Shown piece after piece: positions 14,192 through 23,146 of a stretch of DNA of 36,664 nucleotides. The translations under genes and the position numbers were made by a program. This DNA comes from Actinomycetota bacterium (GTDB lineage Bacteria > Actinomycetota > Thermoleophilia > UBA2241): assembly GCA_012514235.1 (NCBI GenBank), contig JAAZAR010000034.1:1-36664 (forward strand). The letters are read 5' to 3'. The notes beneath the pieces are model-generated. The model saw only the letters and a program-made list of their open reading frames with translations. It ran no database searches and was not told the DNA's origin. The stretch's first letter is position 1. Each line of letters starts with the position of its first letter.

Positions 14192-16578
14192 GACCCGCCA
14201 CTCGGCGAGCACCCGCGTCCCTCTCCCGGGAGCGGCGACGACGCGCAGCGTGCCGCCGGCCTCGACGGCCCGTTCGCGCATCGAGCGCAGGCCGAAGCAG
14301 CCGGCGTCCACGCCGTCCGCGTCGAACCCGACGCCGTCGTCGCCCATCTCGAGACGGACGACGGCGTCCTCGAGCTCCAGGACGATCCAGGCGCCGTCCG
14401 CCGCGGCGTGCCGCACGATGTTGTTCAGCGCCTCCTGCACGATGCGGTACACCGGCGTGTGCAGCTCCGGCGGCGGAGAGACCTGCCCGCGGATGGTGAG
14501 CTTGACGTCGGTGCTGGTCCGGCTCTCCGTCGCCTCGACGAGGTGGCGGAGCAGCTGACGCAGCGGCACCTTCTCCAGCGGGTCGCCGCGCAGCTCCAGG
14601 AGGAGCGTCCGCATCTGCGCGAGGGCCCCACGCGTGAGCCGCCGGACCTCCTCGACCGTGTCCTCCGTCTCCGGCGGCAGACTCGAGGCCAGGGTCAGGG
14701 CCTCCGACTTCATGGTCGCCGCGAAGAGCGCCTGGGTCACGGAGTCGTGCAGATCGCGGGCGAGCCGGTTCCGCTCCCGTTGCGCGGCGGCGTGAAGCTC
14801 GTTCGCGCGCAGGTCCTCCTCCGCCCGCCGCCGGTCGAAGGCTTCGCTGATCACCGGCGCGACCCCGAGAAGGACGCCCAGCTGCTCCTCAGAGTAGCCG
14901 CCCTCCCGGTTGGCGACGGCGACCACACCGGTGACGCCCCCGCCGTTGCCCAGCGGGACGCAGAGAAGCGACGTGAGCGGCGGATGCCCCGGCGGCAGGG
15001 CGGCGGCCTCGGGCTGCTCGGCGGGCGAGTTCGTCAGCGCGACTCGCCCGTCACCACCACCCAGTCCAGCAGGCCGCACGTCTGCGATCCGGCCTGCGGG
15101 CGGAGGTCGCCGCGGCGGCCCCACGCGGCCGCGGCGTGCGGTCCGGGGCCGCTCAGCGCCACATCGCAGAGCTGACCGTGCTCGTCCGTCCTCCCGATGA
15201 ACCCGAAGTCGCTGTCGGTCAGCTGTTCCACGACGCGCAGGCAGGTATCGCCGAGCTGCTCGTCACCCGGTGCGGTGAGCGCGGCCTGCAGGATCGTCGC
15301 GATGCCGCTCAGCACGAGGTGCTGCCGCTCCCTGGCCATCGCGGCGCGCTTGCGTCGCGTGATGTCGCGGCTGATGCCGACGAGTGCGATGGGCCTGCCC
15401 TTCTCGTCGCGAACGAACCTGCTCTGTTCGCTCAGCCAGCGATACTCACCGCTCTTCATCTTCCAGCGGTACTCGACCGGCTCGTCGGTGTCCTGGCCGG
15501 TGGCCACCCGCCGCTGCTGCTCCTCGGTGACGTGGCGGTCCTCGGGGTGGACCCGCTCGAGAGCCTCCTGCGGCGACAGGCGGTCGATCTCCTCGGCCGT
15601 GAAGCCGGTCAGCGCGACCTGCGCGTTGTTCATGAACACGTAGCTCCCCGTGCGGAGGTCGAGCATGCTGATCCCGTCCCGTGAGTTGTCCAGCACGGTC
15701 CGCAGCATCTCCTCGCTCCCCCTCAACGCCTCCTCCATGCGGTGGCGGTCGGTCACGTCCGGCGAGCTCCCCACCATGCCGAGGAACTCGCCCGCCGCCG
15801 AGAAGCGCGGGACGGCGTGCGAGTCCACCCAGTGCCACTGGCCGCGAGCGTCGCGCACCCGCGCCTCCGACGAGAACGTCCGACGCTCGCGGACCGCCGT
15901 CATGAACTCCTCCACGTACGCTTCCGCGTCGTCGGGGTGCACCAGCGTCCGCCAGCCCTGGCCGCGCACGTCGTCCTCGGTCACGCCGAAGAACTCCCTG
16001 TAGGGACGGTTGACGAACTCGATGTCGCCACCCGGACCGGTGACCCAGATCAGGAACGGCGACTGATCGGCCAGCGTGCGGAAGCGCTCCTCGCTCTCGA
16101 GGAGCGCCTCATGCGCGCGCAGCTGCTCCGTGACGTCGCTGAGGTAGATGGCGAGGCCTTCGCCGTCGATGGGCTGGACCGCGGCCAGATACCGTCGTCG
16201 GCGGGCCGGATCCTCGACGTCGACCTCGACGGGCACCCGTTCCGTCATGGCCCTCTCGAGCAGGTCGGCGGACCGCTCCGTGGCGCCGAACCGCCGGAGG
16301 TCGCGGACGTCCTTCCCCAGGACCTCCGAGGGAGGGCGGCCGATGTAGTCGATCGCCGCCCGATTGGCGAAAGTGATGCGCCAGCGGCCGTCGACCGTGG
16401 CGAAGGGCTCGAGGGTGCCCAGGATGCCCTCGAGGAAGCGCTCGCGGGCGTGGACCGCCTTGATCAGCCGCTCGCGAGCCGGCTCGTCCGCGACGGGCGG
16501 CCGTCCGTCCTCGCGGACCGCCCGCTCGTCGTGCCGGGACGCCCGGCTGCCACCTCTGTGTGGAGTTGAGCCCTGCAT
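14171..16578 (-). pseudogene. PAS-PAS-PAS-GAF histidine kinase split by a one-base frameshift
   Basis: Read together, two overlapping minus-strand frames make one NarL/DesK-type sensor kinase. The first (15034-16578, 514 residues) carries three PAS domains (about 45-140, 150-270, 275-400) and the first half of a GAF domain. The second (open to 14171) carries the rest of GAF (PPLTSLLCVPLGNGGG), the HisKA_3 helix with the phosphorylated His in ARDLHDSVTQALF, and a HATPase domain (ALNNIVRHA, GDDGVGFD). The frames meet near 15042/15043, where TGES stops early but adding one base would read on into VALTNSPAEQ. So one base appears deleted inside GAF. No response regulator is adjacent. The start is uncertain: the ATG at 16578 has a weak ribosome-binding site. 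It may be a true pseudogene or an assembly error. Confidence 0.8.
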
Positions 16579-16695
16579 GGAAGACCTGCTCACCGCCCGC
16601 CTGATCCGGCGCCCCGCACGCGTCACCCGATTGTATGGCCGGGAACGACGCAGCAGCGCGCCGTCGCCGTAACGACTGAGCCGGAAGCGCGTCCC

Positions 16696-18654
16696 TCAGC
16701 GAGAGTACAGGTCGTCGATGTCGCGCGAGTAGAGGCGCGCGAACTCGTGCCGGCGGAGCTTGAGCGTCTGCGAGAGCTCGTGGCCGATGCGGAAGTCCTC
16801 GAGCCACAGGCGCACCCGGTGGACCCGCTCGTACGGGGCGAACCGTCTCAGGTCGGCGCTGATCGCGCTGGCCAGGTGGCGGTAGTGCTTGACCACACGT
16901 TCGTCGGCGACCACCGCCGCGAGGTCGGCCACGCTCAGCCCCAGGCGGCGCGCCAGGCCCTCCAGATGGGACCGGCTGGGGACCACGAAGGCCGCCACGT
17001 ACGGCCGCCCCTCGCCGACCACCACGGCCCTGTCGATCCATTCGCTGGCGCAGAGCTCGTTCTCGAGGTACGGAGCGTTGACGTTCTCGCCGTTGGTCAG
17101 CACGAGCGTGTCGTCGAGACGGCCGAGCACGCGCAGACTGCCGTCGGCGTGGACGAGCGCCAGATCGCGGGTGTCCAGCCAGCCGTCCGGGCTCAGCACC
17201 TCGGCGGTCCTCTCGGGGTCCTTGCAGTAGCCGCGCATGATGTTCGGCCCGCGCACCTGCAGCCGGCCCACGTCGCCCGGACGGCACGGGCGGCCGTCGG
17301 CGCCGACCAGCCGGTGCTCCATGCCGCGGATCACATGGCCGGTGGACTTGAGCACGCGATGGAAGGGGTCGCGCATGGCCATCACCACGACCGCCTCCGT
17401 CATGCCGTACCCCTCCAGGAGCGGCATCCCGGCGGCATCGAAGAACTCGTCCACCGCGTCGGGGAGCGGGCCGCCGCCGACGCACGGAAAACGCAACTGA
17501 CCGCCGAGCCCGGCGCGGACTTCGCGGAAGACGAGCCGGTCGGCCAGGGCGTGGAACGGCCGCAGGACGACAGCCGCGACCCTGGCCCAGGCGTGGACCG
17601 CGCGGCGCCGCAGGCGTCCGCGCGGTCGCACCTCGGGCTCGCGCCCCTCGAGCACGCGGCGGGCGCGCGCCGACGTCAGCGCGCGCGCCACGAGCCAGCG
17701 CGCGAGGTTGCGCTGGAACGGCGGCCGGCCGTCGATCTTGAGGAACACGCCTTTGTACAGCTTGACCCAGAGCTCCGGGACGGTCGCCATGACGACGGGC
17801 CGCACCAGCGGCAGGTCGCCGCGCAGGCGCAGCACCGTGCTGTAGTGGAGACAGCAGCCCTTGCTGAGATACATGAGCTGCATCTGCCGCTCGTAGGCGT
17901 GCCAGGGCTGCAGCACGGTCATCACCGGTACGCGCTCCACCTTGAGCAGCTTGGGCAGCTCCCGCAGGTTGAGCATGTAGTTCTCGTGAGTGAGCGCGAC
18001 GCCCTTGGGCGCGCCCGTCGTGCCGGAGGTGTAGATGACGGTCGCGAGATCGCCGGGGTCCACCTCCTCGCGACGCCTCCTGACCTCGTCCGCGGCGTCC
18101 GGCCACGCCGCCTCGCCGAGGGCCATGAGGCCGCCGAGCATGTGCAGCGTGGGCTGGTCCGAAGCCGAACCGGCGTCGACGTCCTGGGCGTCGATGATGA
18201 CGGCGGCGCGCAGCCCGGGCACGGCGGCGCGGACGAGCGGGAGCTGCGCCGGCGACTCCAGGATGACCACGGCCGGCTCCGCGTGCCGCAAGATGGCCTC
18301 GAGGATCGTGGGGGGCGTGTCCGACGCCCGCGGCACGTCCACTGCACCGACGAAGTGGATGGCGAGGCTGCACACCATCCACTCCGGGCGGTTGTCGCAG
18401 ACGAGGGCGATGAGCTCCCCGCGGCGCACGCCGAGCTCGCGCGCGAGCGCGCAGGCGAGCACGCTCGCGCGCCGGTCGAGCTCCTCGTAGGTGAAGGCGG
18501 TGAAGGCGCCGTTCGCTCGGCTGGCCAGCGCCGGCTCGGTCGCGTACTTCGCGATCCAGCCCGCGAACAGCCGCGGCAGCGTCGCCGCTCCCCCGCCGTC
18601 CGGCGCGTCCACGAGTTCCGTGACGGCCGGGTCAGATGCCGATGGTGCTGCCAT
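16696..18654 (-). CDS. Long-chain acyl-CoA synthetase (AMP-forming)
   Basis: This 652-residue protein is in the adenylate-forming superfamily, long-chain fatty acid CoA ligase branch. It has the phosphate-binding loop YTSGTTGAPKGVALTHEN, the adenine motif EGYGMTEAVVVMAM, the hinge region GWLDTRDLALVHADGSLRVLGR, and the C-terminal catalytic Lys in QTLKLRR. It should activate fatty acids to acyl-CoA at the membrane. Residues 320-400 include a basic, Arg-rich insertion (RPRGRLRRRAVHAW) common in FadD15-like proteins. The frame is open far upstream, but similarity starts near the ATG at 18654, which follows CAGGGGAG. A strong promoter with a palindrome lies upstream (18704-18732). It diverges from the arylsulfotransferase-like gene. 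Confidence 0.92.
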   Translation of the reverse strand: MAAPSASDPAVTELVDAPDGGGAATLPRLFAGWIAKYATEPALASRANGAFTAFTYEELDRRASVLACALARELGVRRGELIALVCDNRPEWMVCSLAIHFVGAVDVPRASDTPPTILEAILRHAEPAVVILESPAQLPLVRAAVPGLRAAVIIDAQDVDAGSASDQPTLHMLGGLMALGEAAWPDAADEVRRRREEVDPGDLATVIYTSGTTGAPKGVALTHENYMLNLRELPKLLKVERVPVMTVLQPWHAYERQMQLMYLSKGCCLHYSTVLRLRGDLPLVRPVVMATVPELWVKLYKGVFLKIDGRPPFQRNLARWLVARALTSARARRVLEGREPEVRPRGRLRRRAVHAWARVAAVVLRPFHALADRLVFREVRAGLGGQLRFPCVGGGPLPDAVDEFFDAAGMPLLEGYGMTEAVVVMAMRDPFHRVLKSTGHVIRGMEHRLVGADGRPCRPGDVGRLQVRGPNIMRGYCKDPERTAEVLSPDGWLDTRDLALVHADGSLRVLGRLDDTLVLTNGENVNAPYLENELCASEWIDRAVVVGEGRPYVAAFVVPSRSHLEGLARRLGLSVADLAAVVADERVVKHYRHLASAISADLRRFAPYERVHRVRLWLEDFRIGHELSQTLKLRRHEFARLYSRDIDDLYSR

Positions 18655-18703
18655 GCTCCCCTGCACAGGACTGCCGGCACCGCCGGCGCCGACCCTCCCG
18701 GTC

Positions 18704-18732
18704 ATTTCTCCACGCGTGGGCTCGCCTGTCAA
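18704..18732 (-). promoter_or_regulatory. Promoter of the acyl-CoA synthetase gene with palindrome in its spacer
   Basis: On the minus strand a perfect -35 TTGACA (18727-18732) is followed after 17 bases by AGAAAT (18704-18709). The spacer contains the exact palindrome CCACGCGTGG (18710-18719), a good place for a repressor. The -10 is a modest match. Confidence 0.5.
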
Positions 18733-18737
18733 CTGGA

Positions 18738-18774
18738 GGCCGGCCGCGCACGCAACCCCTCCACGCGGCCGGCC
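18738..18774. promoter_or_regulatory. 11-bp inverted repeat in the divergent promoter region
   Basis: GGCCGGCCGCG (18738-18748) and CGCGGCCGGCC (18764-18774) are exact complements around a 15-base loop. It sits between the acyl-CoA synthetase -35 box and the start of the arylsulfotransferase-like gene. It may be an operator or a leader hairpin. Confidence 0.35.
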
Positions 18775-18819
18775 GCTCCCGGACAGTGAGCGCCCGCGAC
18801 TTCCGGGCAACTGAAGGCC

Positions 18820-20385
18820 ATGCGGACCGTGCCGTCCATGCCGTTGCTGCGTCTGATCACGCTGCTCGCCGCGGTCGCTCTGGCGAGCGCACTCGTCGTC
18901 GGCCTGGTCACCGGCACAGCGCTCGGTGGTGAGGACGAGGAGCCCGCCGAGGCGGCCACGCCGGCGAACCAGGGCGCGCTGCGCCTCGTCACGCGCCCGG
19001 ACCTGCATCCGCCGAGCCTCTCGGCCACGCTCAGATCCGCAGTCGCGACGCCCGGCTACTACTTCGTCACGCAGGGCAGCCGCAAGTACGGGGACACCGG
19101 ACCCCTGATCGTCGACGCGGAGGGCCGACCGGTCTGGGTCGGCCCCTCCCGGGACGGCGTTCAGGCCACGACCCTGGAGGCGCAGACCTATCGGGGACGG
19201 CCGGTCCTGACCTGGTGGGAGGGCACCATCGACAAGGACGTCGGCATGGGCATCGGGCGCGTCGTGATCGTCGACCAGCGCTACCGCACCGTGGCCACCG
19301 TCGAGGCCGGCAACGACCGCCCGACCGACCTCCACGAGTTCGTCATCACGCCCCGGGACACGGCGCTGCTGGTCGTGTACGAGCCGCGCGCCGCCGACCT
19401 CAGGGAGTACGGCGGCCGGGCGAGCGGACGGGTGCTGGACAACTACGTGCAGGAGGTCGACATCGAGACCGGCGAGGTGCTCTTCGAGTGGTCCGCGTTC
19501 GACCACGTTCCGCCGGACGAGTCCTACCAGGACGCACCGAAGGAAGGGAGCCCCTGGGACGCATACCACCTCAACTCGATCGCCCTGGACGACGACGGCG
19601 ACCTGCTCGTCAGCGCACGTCACACCTGGGCGGTCTACAAGATCGACAGGGAGACAGGCGACGTGCTGTGGCGCCTCGGCGGCAAGCGCAGCGACTACGA
19701 GCTCGGACCCGGGGCGCTCTTCGCCTGGCAGCACGACGCCCGGGCGCGTCCGGACGGCACGCTCAGCCTCTTCGACAACAAGGCCGCGTCGCCCGAACTC
19801 GTCGACGGCGACCATTCGCGCGGCCTGATCCTGCAGCTGGACGAGCAGGCCGGGACGGCGACGCTCGTCCGCGAGTTCACGCACCCGGCGAAGCTGCTGG
19901 CTCCCAGCCAGGGCAACCTGCAGACCCTTCCCGACGGGCATGTCCTGGTCGGCTGGGGCTCGCAGCCGCACCTCTCCGAGTACGACGCGCAGGGGCGGCT
20001 CGTCGCCGACCTGCGCTTCTTCGAGACCGCCCAGAGCTACCGCGCGTTCCTCGACGACTGGACGGGGATGCCGGAGGAGCCGCCCGCCGCCGTGGCGCTG
20101 GCTGAGGACGGTGGAGCCGAGATCCACGTGAGCTGGAACGGCGCCACCGAGGTCGTTTCGTGGCGGGTGCTCGGCGCCACCTCCGAGGGCGCCGCTCCGG
20201 CGGAGCTGACCACGGCGCCCACAAGCAGCTTCGAGACCTCGATCCCCGTGGACTCGCCCGGCCCGTGGTTGACGGTGGAGGCGCTGGACGCCGGCGGCCG
20301 GGTGCTGGGCACCTCGCCGCCGGTCCGCCTCACCATGCCCTCGCCCTCGCCGTCACCGGCAACGTCGCCGTCATCGTCACCCTGA
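18820..20385 (+). CDS. Arylsulfotransferase (ASST) family exported protein
   Basis: This 521-residue protein begins with a signal/anchor helix (about residues 8-33). A beta-propeller domain (about 60-425) follows with the ASST-type core: DAYHLNSIALDDDGDLLVSARHTWAVYKID, then ETGDVLWRLGGKRSDYELG and FAWQHDARARPDGTLSLFDN (quoted in parts). A fibronectin-like segment (about 430-505) and a Ser/Pro tail end the protein. Family members transfer sulfate between phenols (AssT) or are uncharacterised propeller proteins. The active-site His of AssT cannot be assigned with confidence. The ATG at 18820 follows TGAAGG; an ATG six codons later is possible. The start is divergent from the acyl-CoA synthetase gene. 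Confidence 0.8.
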   Translation: MRTVPSMPLLRLITLLAAVALASALVVGLVTGTALGGEDEEPAEAATPANQGALRLVTRPDLHPPSLSATLRSAVATPGYYFVTQGSRKYGDTGPLIVDAEGRPVWVGPSRDGVQATTLEAQTYRGRPVLTWWEGTIDKDVGMGIGRVVIVDQRYRTVATVEAGNDRPTDLHEFVITPRDTALLVVYEPRAADLREYGGRASGRVLDNYVQEVDIETGEVLFEWSAFDHVPPDESYQDAPKEGSPWDAYHLNSIALDDDGDLLVSARHTWAVYKIDRETGDVLWRLGGKRSDYELGPGALFAWQHDARARPDGTLSLFDNKAASPELVDGDHSRGLILQLDEQAGTATLVREFTHPAKLLAPSQGNLQTLPDGHVLVGWGSQPHLSEYDAQGRLVADLRFFETAQSYRAFLDDWTGMPEEPPAAVALAEDGGAEIHVSWNGATEVVSWRVLGATSEGAAPAELTTAPTSSFETSIPVDSPGPWLTVEALDAGGRVLGTSPPVRLTMPSPSPSPATSPSSSP

Positions 20386-20427
20386 CGGTGTCGGGCGGCC
20401 GCCGGAGCTGCCGCTCGGAGCAGCCGG

Positions 20428-20484
20428 CGGCGCCGGCGAAGGCCGAGCGGCGGCGCCCCTGCGGCGCCGGCGAAGACTGAGCGG
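20428..20484. repeat. Two 23-bp direct repeats in the convergent gap
   Basis: Copies at 20428-20450 and 20462-20484 share CGGCGCCGGCGAAG and GAGCGG and differ at two positions; the offset is 34 bases. The 133-bp gap 20386-20518 between two convergent genes holds no gene. GGCGCC pairs in it may form terminator hairpins. Confidence 0.5.
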
Positions 20485-20518
20485 GCCCTGCATCGCCGCC
20501 GCGCTGAGCGGCGCCGCC

Positions 20519-21526
20519 CTACGTCGCCGCCTCCTCGCGCTCCCGGAGCAGCCGCACGGCCGACAGCGCAGCCACCTGCCCCTCACCGACGGCCTTCGCG
20601 ACCTGGTACGGGCCGCCGGTGCAGTCACCGGCGGCGAACACGCCGGGCACCGACGTCCGCAGGGAGCGGTCCACGACGAGGTGTGGGCCGTCCACCGCGA
20701 GGCCGTCGAGCAGGGTCTCGGGCGCGACGGCCTCCCTGGAGATGAAGACGGCCGCCACGTCGAACTCGTCGACCACGCACGCGCTCTCCCCGACCGCATC
20801 CATGACGTCCGCTGGCCCGGCGCCGCCCTCCGCGGTCCCGTGCTCCTCCGCCGCGGCCCCGCGAGCATCGACCAGCGTCACCCGTACGCCCGCATCGGTG
20901 CGCGTGAGCCGTGACGGCCTCAGCCCCGTGCGCAGGTCCACCGCCGGCGCCAGCCTGTACTCGCCCTCGTACTGCGGCAGATAGGTGACGCCGGCCCCGA
21001 ACGACTCGGCGAGCTCGCTCGCCTCCTCCTCGCCGGGCGTTCCATAGCCGACGACCGCCACCTGCCGACCGGAGAACAGCCTGCCGTCGCAGGTCACGCA
21101 GTAGCTGACCCCCTGGCCCACGAGCTTGTCCTCGCCCTCGATCGCCGCCTCGACGATGACGCCGGTCGCCAGCACCACGGTCCGCGCCGGGTACGCCTCG
21201 GCGGAGCCGAAGAGGATGAAGCCGTCGTCGTCCGAACCGTCCCCGTCGCGGCCGATCCGCGTGACTTTCTCGCGCAGCACGGGCACGTCGAACACGTCGA
21301 GATGCCGCCTGAAGGCGGCCACCAGAGCGTCGCCGGAGGTGACCGCGAAGCCGGCGTAGTTGGCGATCTCGTGCGGGCCGTTGACGCGCCCGAAGGGCGC
21401 CTGCCCGGCCAGCAACACCACGCTGCGGCCGCGATTCGCCACGTTGATCGCGGCCGAGACCCCGGCCGGCCCGGCGCCGACCACGGCGACGTCGTACCGC
21501 TGCTGCTCGTGCGAGGGATCATCCAC
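20519..21526 (-). CDS. Thioredoxin reductase-like FAD/NAD(P) oxidoreductase
   Basis: This 335-residue protein has the two-dinucleotide-domain plan of low-molecular-weight thioredoxin reductase: FAD loop VVGAGPAGVSAA, redox pair Cys143-Val-Thr-Cys146 in SYCVTCDGRLF, NAD(P) region VAVVGYGTPGEEEA, and the C-terminal FAD motif VPGVFAAGDC. The second nucleotide loop is unusual (GYGTPG rather than GGGDSA), so its pyridine-nucleotide use and partner may differ from standard TrxB. Residues about 245-275 form an extra Ala/Glu/Gly-rich insertion (EEHGTAEGGAG). The GTG start at 21526 has GGGAGCGGA before it and fits the family N-terminus; an upstream in-frame start at 21637 would add an unlikely basic tail. 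No thioredoxin gene is nearby. Confidence 0.87.
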   Translation of the reverse strand: MDDPSHEQQRYDVAVVGAGPAGVSAAINVANRGRSVVLLAGQAPFGRVNGPHEIANYAGFAVTSGDALVAAFRRHLDVFDVPVLREKVTRIGRDGDGSDDDGFILFGSAEAYPARTVVLATGVIVEAAIEGEDKLVGQGVSYCVTCDGRLFSGRQVAVVGYGTPGEEEASELAESFGAGVTYLPQYEGEYRLAPAVDLRTGLRPSRLTRTDAGVRVTLVDARGAAAEEHGTAEGGAGPADVMDAVGESACVVDEFDVAAVFISREAVAPETLLDGLAVDGPHLVVDRSLRTSVPGVFAAGDCTGGPYQVAKAVGEGQVAALSAVRLLREREEAAT

Positions 21527-21707
21527 TGGTTCCGCTCCCGCCTGTCCGTCGCGCGTCGCCACGCGAGAATCCGCCCGTGGTAGGGCTCCATCCGGCCCCG
21601 CTGGGGCTCCATCCCGCCGTACCCGCGCCGTCGGCACCGGAAACGGCGCCCGGATGGCGGACGCGCCGCCGGAAGGCCCCCATGCAGACGGGCGCAGCTT
21701 GAGACGA

Positions 21708-21748
21708 AGGAGGGGCGGGACGCGCGTGCCGCGCGTCCCGCCCCTCCT
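21708..21748 (-). terminator. 19-bp perfect hairpin after the secreted hydrolase gene
   Basis: The arms 21708-21726 and 21730-21748 are exact complements over 19 bp with a three-base loop. It lies 66 bp past the hydrolase stop in the minus direction. This is the longest stem in the window; there is no T-run. Confidence 0.75.
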
Positions 21749-21784
21749 CGACCCGTCTTCAGAGAGGATGCTCGCCTCTCACCA

Positions 21785-21815
21785 GGACGACTCCTCTCCC
21801 GGGACGACTCCTCTC
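21785..21815. repeat. 14-bp tandem duplication at the hydrolase stop codon
   Basis: GGACGACTCCTCTC occurs at 21785-21798 and 21802-21815 (17-base period). The right copy overlaps the stop codon of the minus-strand hydrolase, consistent with a small local duplication of the 3' end. Confidence 0.5.
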
Positions 21816-22959
21816 AGCTCTCCGGAGGCGTCGCCGTCACCCAGGCCTGGATCCCGAGCGTTGCGCCACGGGCCTCGTACGACGGCCACTGGTCCTCGGA
21901 GATCACTCGCGTCTTGCCCTTCCAGGCGACGATGAGGTAGTCCCCGTAGCCGGCCACGTCCAGGAGGATCTGATCGTAGTGGCGGTACTGCACGTCGTGC
22001 ACGCCGTCGGGGTAGTTCCGCTGCTTGATCTTCTCGGAGTTCGAGTAGGCCGCCACCCACCTGTCGCGCTGCTCCAGCGGAACGGTCGTGTCCTGCTCGC
22101 CGTAGTAGGTGAACACGGGCGCGGCGACCATCGAGACGTCCGGCGGCGTCATCTTGTAGATCGTGTAGTCCATGGCGACCGCGTGCGGATCGGCGTCCTG
22201 ACCGCGCACGAAGGCCGCCCAGGCAGCCTCCTCGTAGGCGGCCTCCTGCCAGCCGGGGATGAGATCGGCGGTGGTCCCCGTCATGTCCCACCACCACATC
22301 GGATTGATGATGTACCCCCTGTAGGCGGCGAGGAACGCCGGGTCCGGATACCCGCCCCCCGGCGCCGACTGGCAGAGGGCGACGGCGAGATGGATGGAGC
22401 GCACCCGCCATCCGGCCTGCCTCGCCAGCTCACCGGCGTAGGGACCGCCGCCCGAGATGCCGATGATGCTGAACGTGGTGACGCCTTCCTTGTCCAGCAC
22501 CTCGAGGACGTCCCGGGCGTACATCTCGCGCGTCTTGACCGGGTCGGCAAGCGCGAGTGCCTCGTCGCCGGCGCCCGCCGGGATGACGTTGCCGTCGGCG
22601 TCCGCCGGCTCGAACTCGGTCATCCCGATGCCGTTGCGCTCCACGCAGATGACGCGGATGCCGAGTTCCTCGCGCAGGTCACGCACGAACTCCGTGAGCT
22701 CGAAAGCGCGAGCGCCAGTCCCGGCCCCTCCGATGAGGACCACGGTGCGCCAGTCCTTCTTGCCCTGGTCGATGTAGTGCACGACGTGGCCTGTCGAGTC
22801 AGTGAGGGACTTCACCGGCGCGCCGACGTAGTTGAACTCTTCCTGCAGGTCGAGGGATGACGGATTGGGGGAGCCCGGTCCCGCCGCGACCGGGCCGGCC
22901 GCGACGAGCAGGAGCACGAGGATCGCGGCGATGGGCAGAGCGGAGAACGGGCGTTTCAT
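21814..22959 (-). CDS. Secreted alpha/beta hydrolase
   Basis: This 381-residue protein has a clear signal peptide (MKRPFSALPIAAILVLLLVA, cleavage near residue 26, AAG). The alpha/beta hydrolase domain has an oxyanion-loop region VVLIGGAGTG, the nucleophile Ser169 in GISGGGPY, a probable Asp in YYGEQDTTVP and a His near DGVHDVQYRHYD. The WWWDMTG stretch suggests an aromatic-lined lid. The substrate is unknown; esterase, epoxide hydrolase or haloalkane-type chemistry is possible. The ATG follows GAGGAGG. A strong promoter and palindrome precede it. A long hairpin (21708-21748) ends the unit. Confidence 0.85.
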   Translation of the reverse strand: MKRPFSALPIAAILVLLLVAAGPVAAGPGSPNPSSLDLQEEFNYVGAPVKSLTDSTGHVVHYIDQGKKDWRTVVLIGGAGTGARAFELTEFVRDLREELGIRVICVERNGIGMTEFEPADADGNVIPAGAGDEALALADPVKTREMYARDVLEVLDKEGVTTFSIIGISGGGPYAGELARQAGWRVRSIHLAVALCQSAPGGGYPDPAFLAAYRGYIINPMWWWDMTGTTADLIPGWQEAAYEEAAWAAFVRGQDADPHAVAMDYTIYKMTPPDVSMVAAPVFTYYGEQDTTVPLEQRDRWVAAYSNSEKIKQRNYPDGVHDVQYRHYDQILLDVAGYGDYLIVAWKGKTRVISEDQWPSYEARGATLGIQAWVTATPPES

Positions 22960-23007
22960 CCAGACCTCCTCACATTGGGCGGCGGAAGCCGCCGGCTGAT
23001 TCGACAC

Positions 23008-23019
23008 CCACCCGGGTGG
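23008..23019. promoter_or_regulatory. 12-bp palindrome downstream of the hydrolase promoter
   Basis: CCACCCGGGTGG is a perfect palindrome about 9 bases after the -10 box, near the expected transcription start, and could be an operator. Its CACCCG half resembles the half-site of the TetR operators at 27.7-27.8 kb, but the spacing differs. Confidence 0.35.
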
Positions 23020-23027
23020 ATGGCCGG

Positions 23028-23055
23028 ACCCTATACCGGCAGGAGGGGCTGTCAA
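23028..23055 (-). promoter_or_regulatory. Promoter of the secreted hydrolase gene
   Basis: On the minus strand a consensus -35 TTGACA (23050-23055) and TAGGGT (23028-23033) are 16 bases apart. TATAGG, two bases earlier, is an alternative -10 with a shorter spacer. Confidence 0.6.
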
Positions 23056-23146
23056 CAGAGCTCAGGCGTTTGCCCCGAGGTCGCCCGGGTACCGGGCCGG
23101 TAACGGCCCCATCAACAGCAATGGCAACGGCGACTGGAGCGGAGTG

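Noticed and set aside
18655..20127. N-terminal extension of the acyl-CoA synthetase to 1,143 residues
   Set aside because: The added part lies antisense to the arylsulfotransferase-like gene and has no domain; a promoter and ribosome-binding site support the start at 18654.
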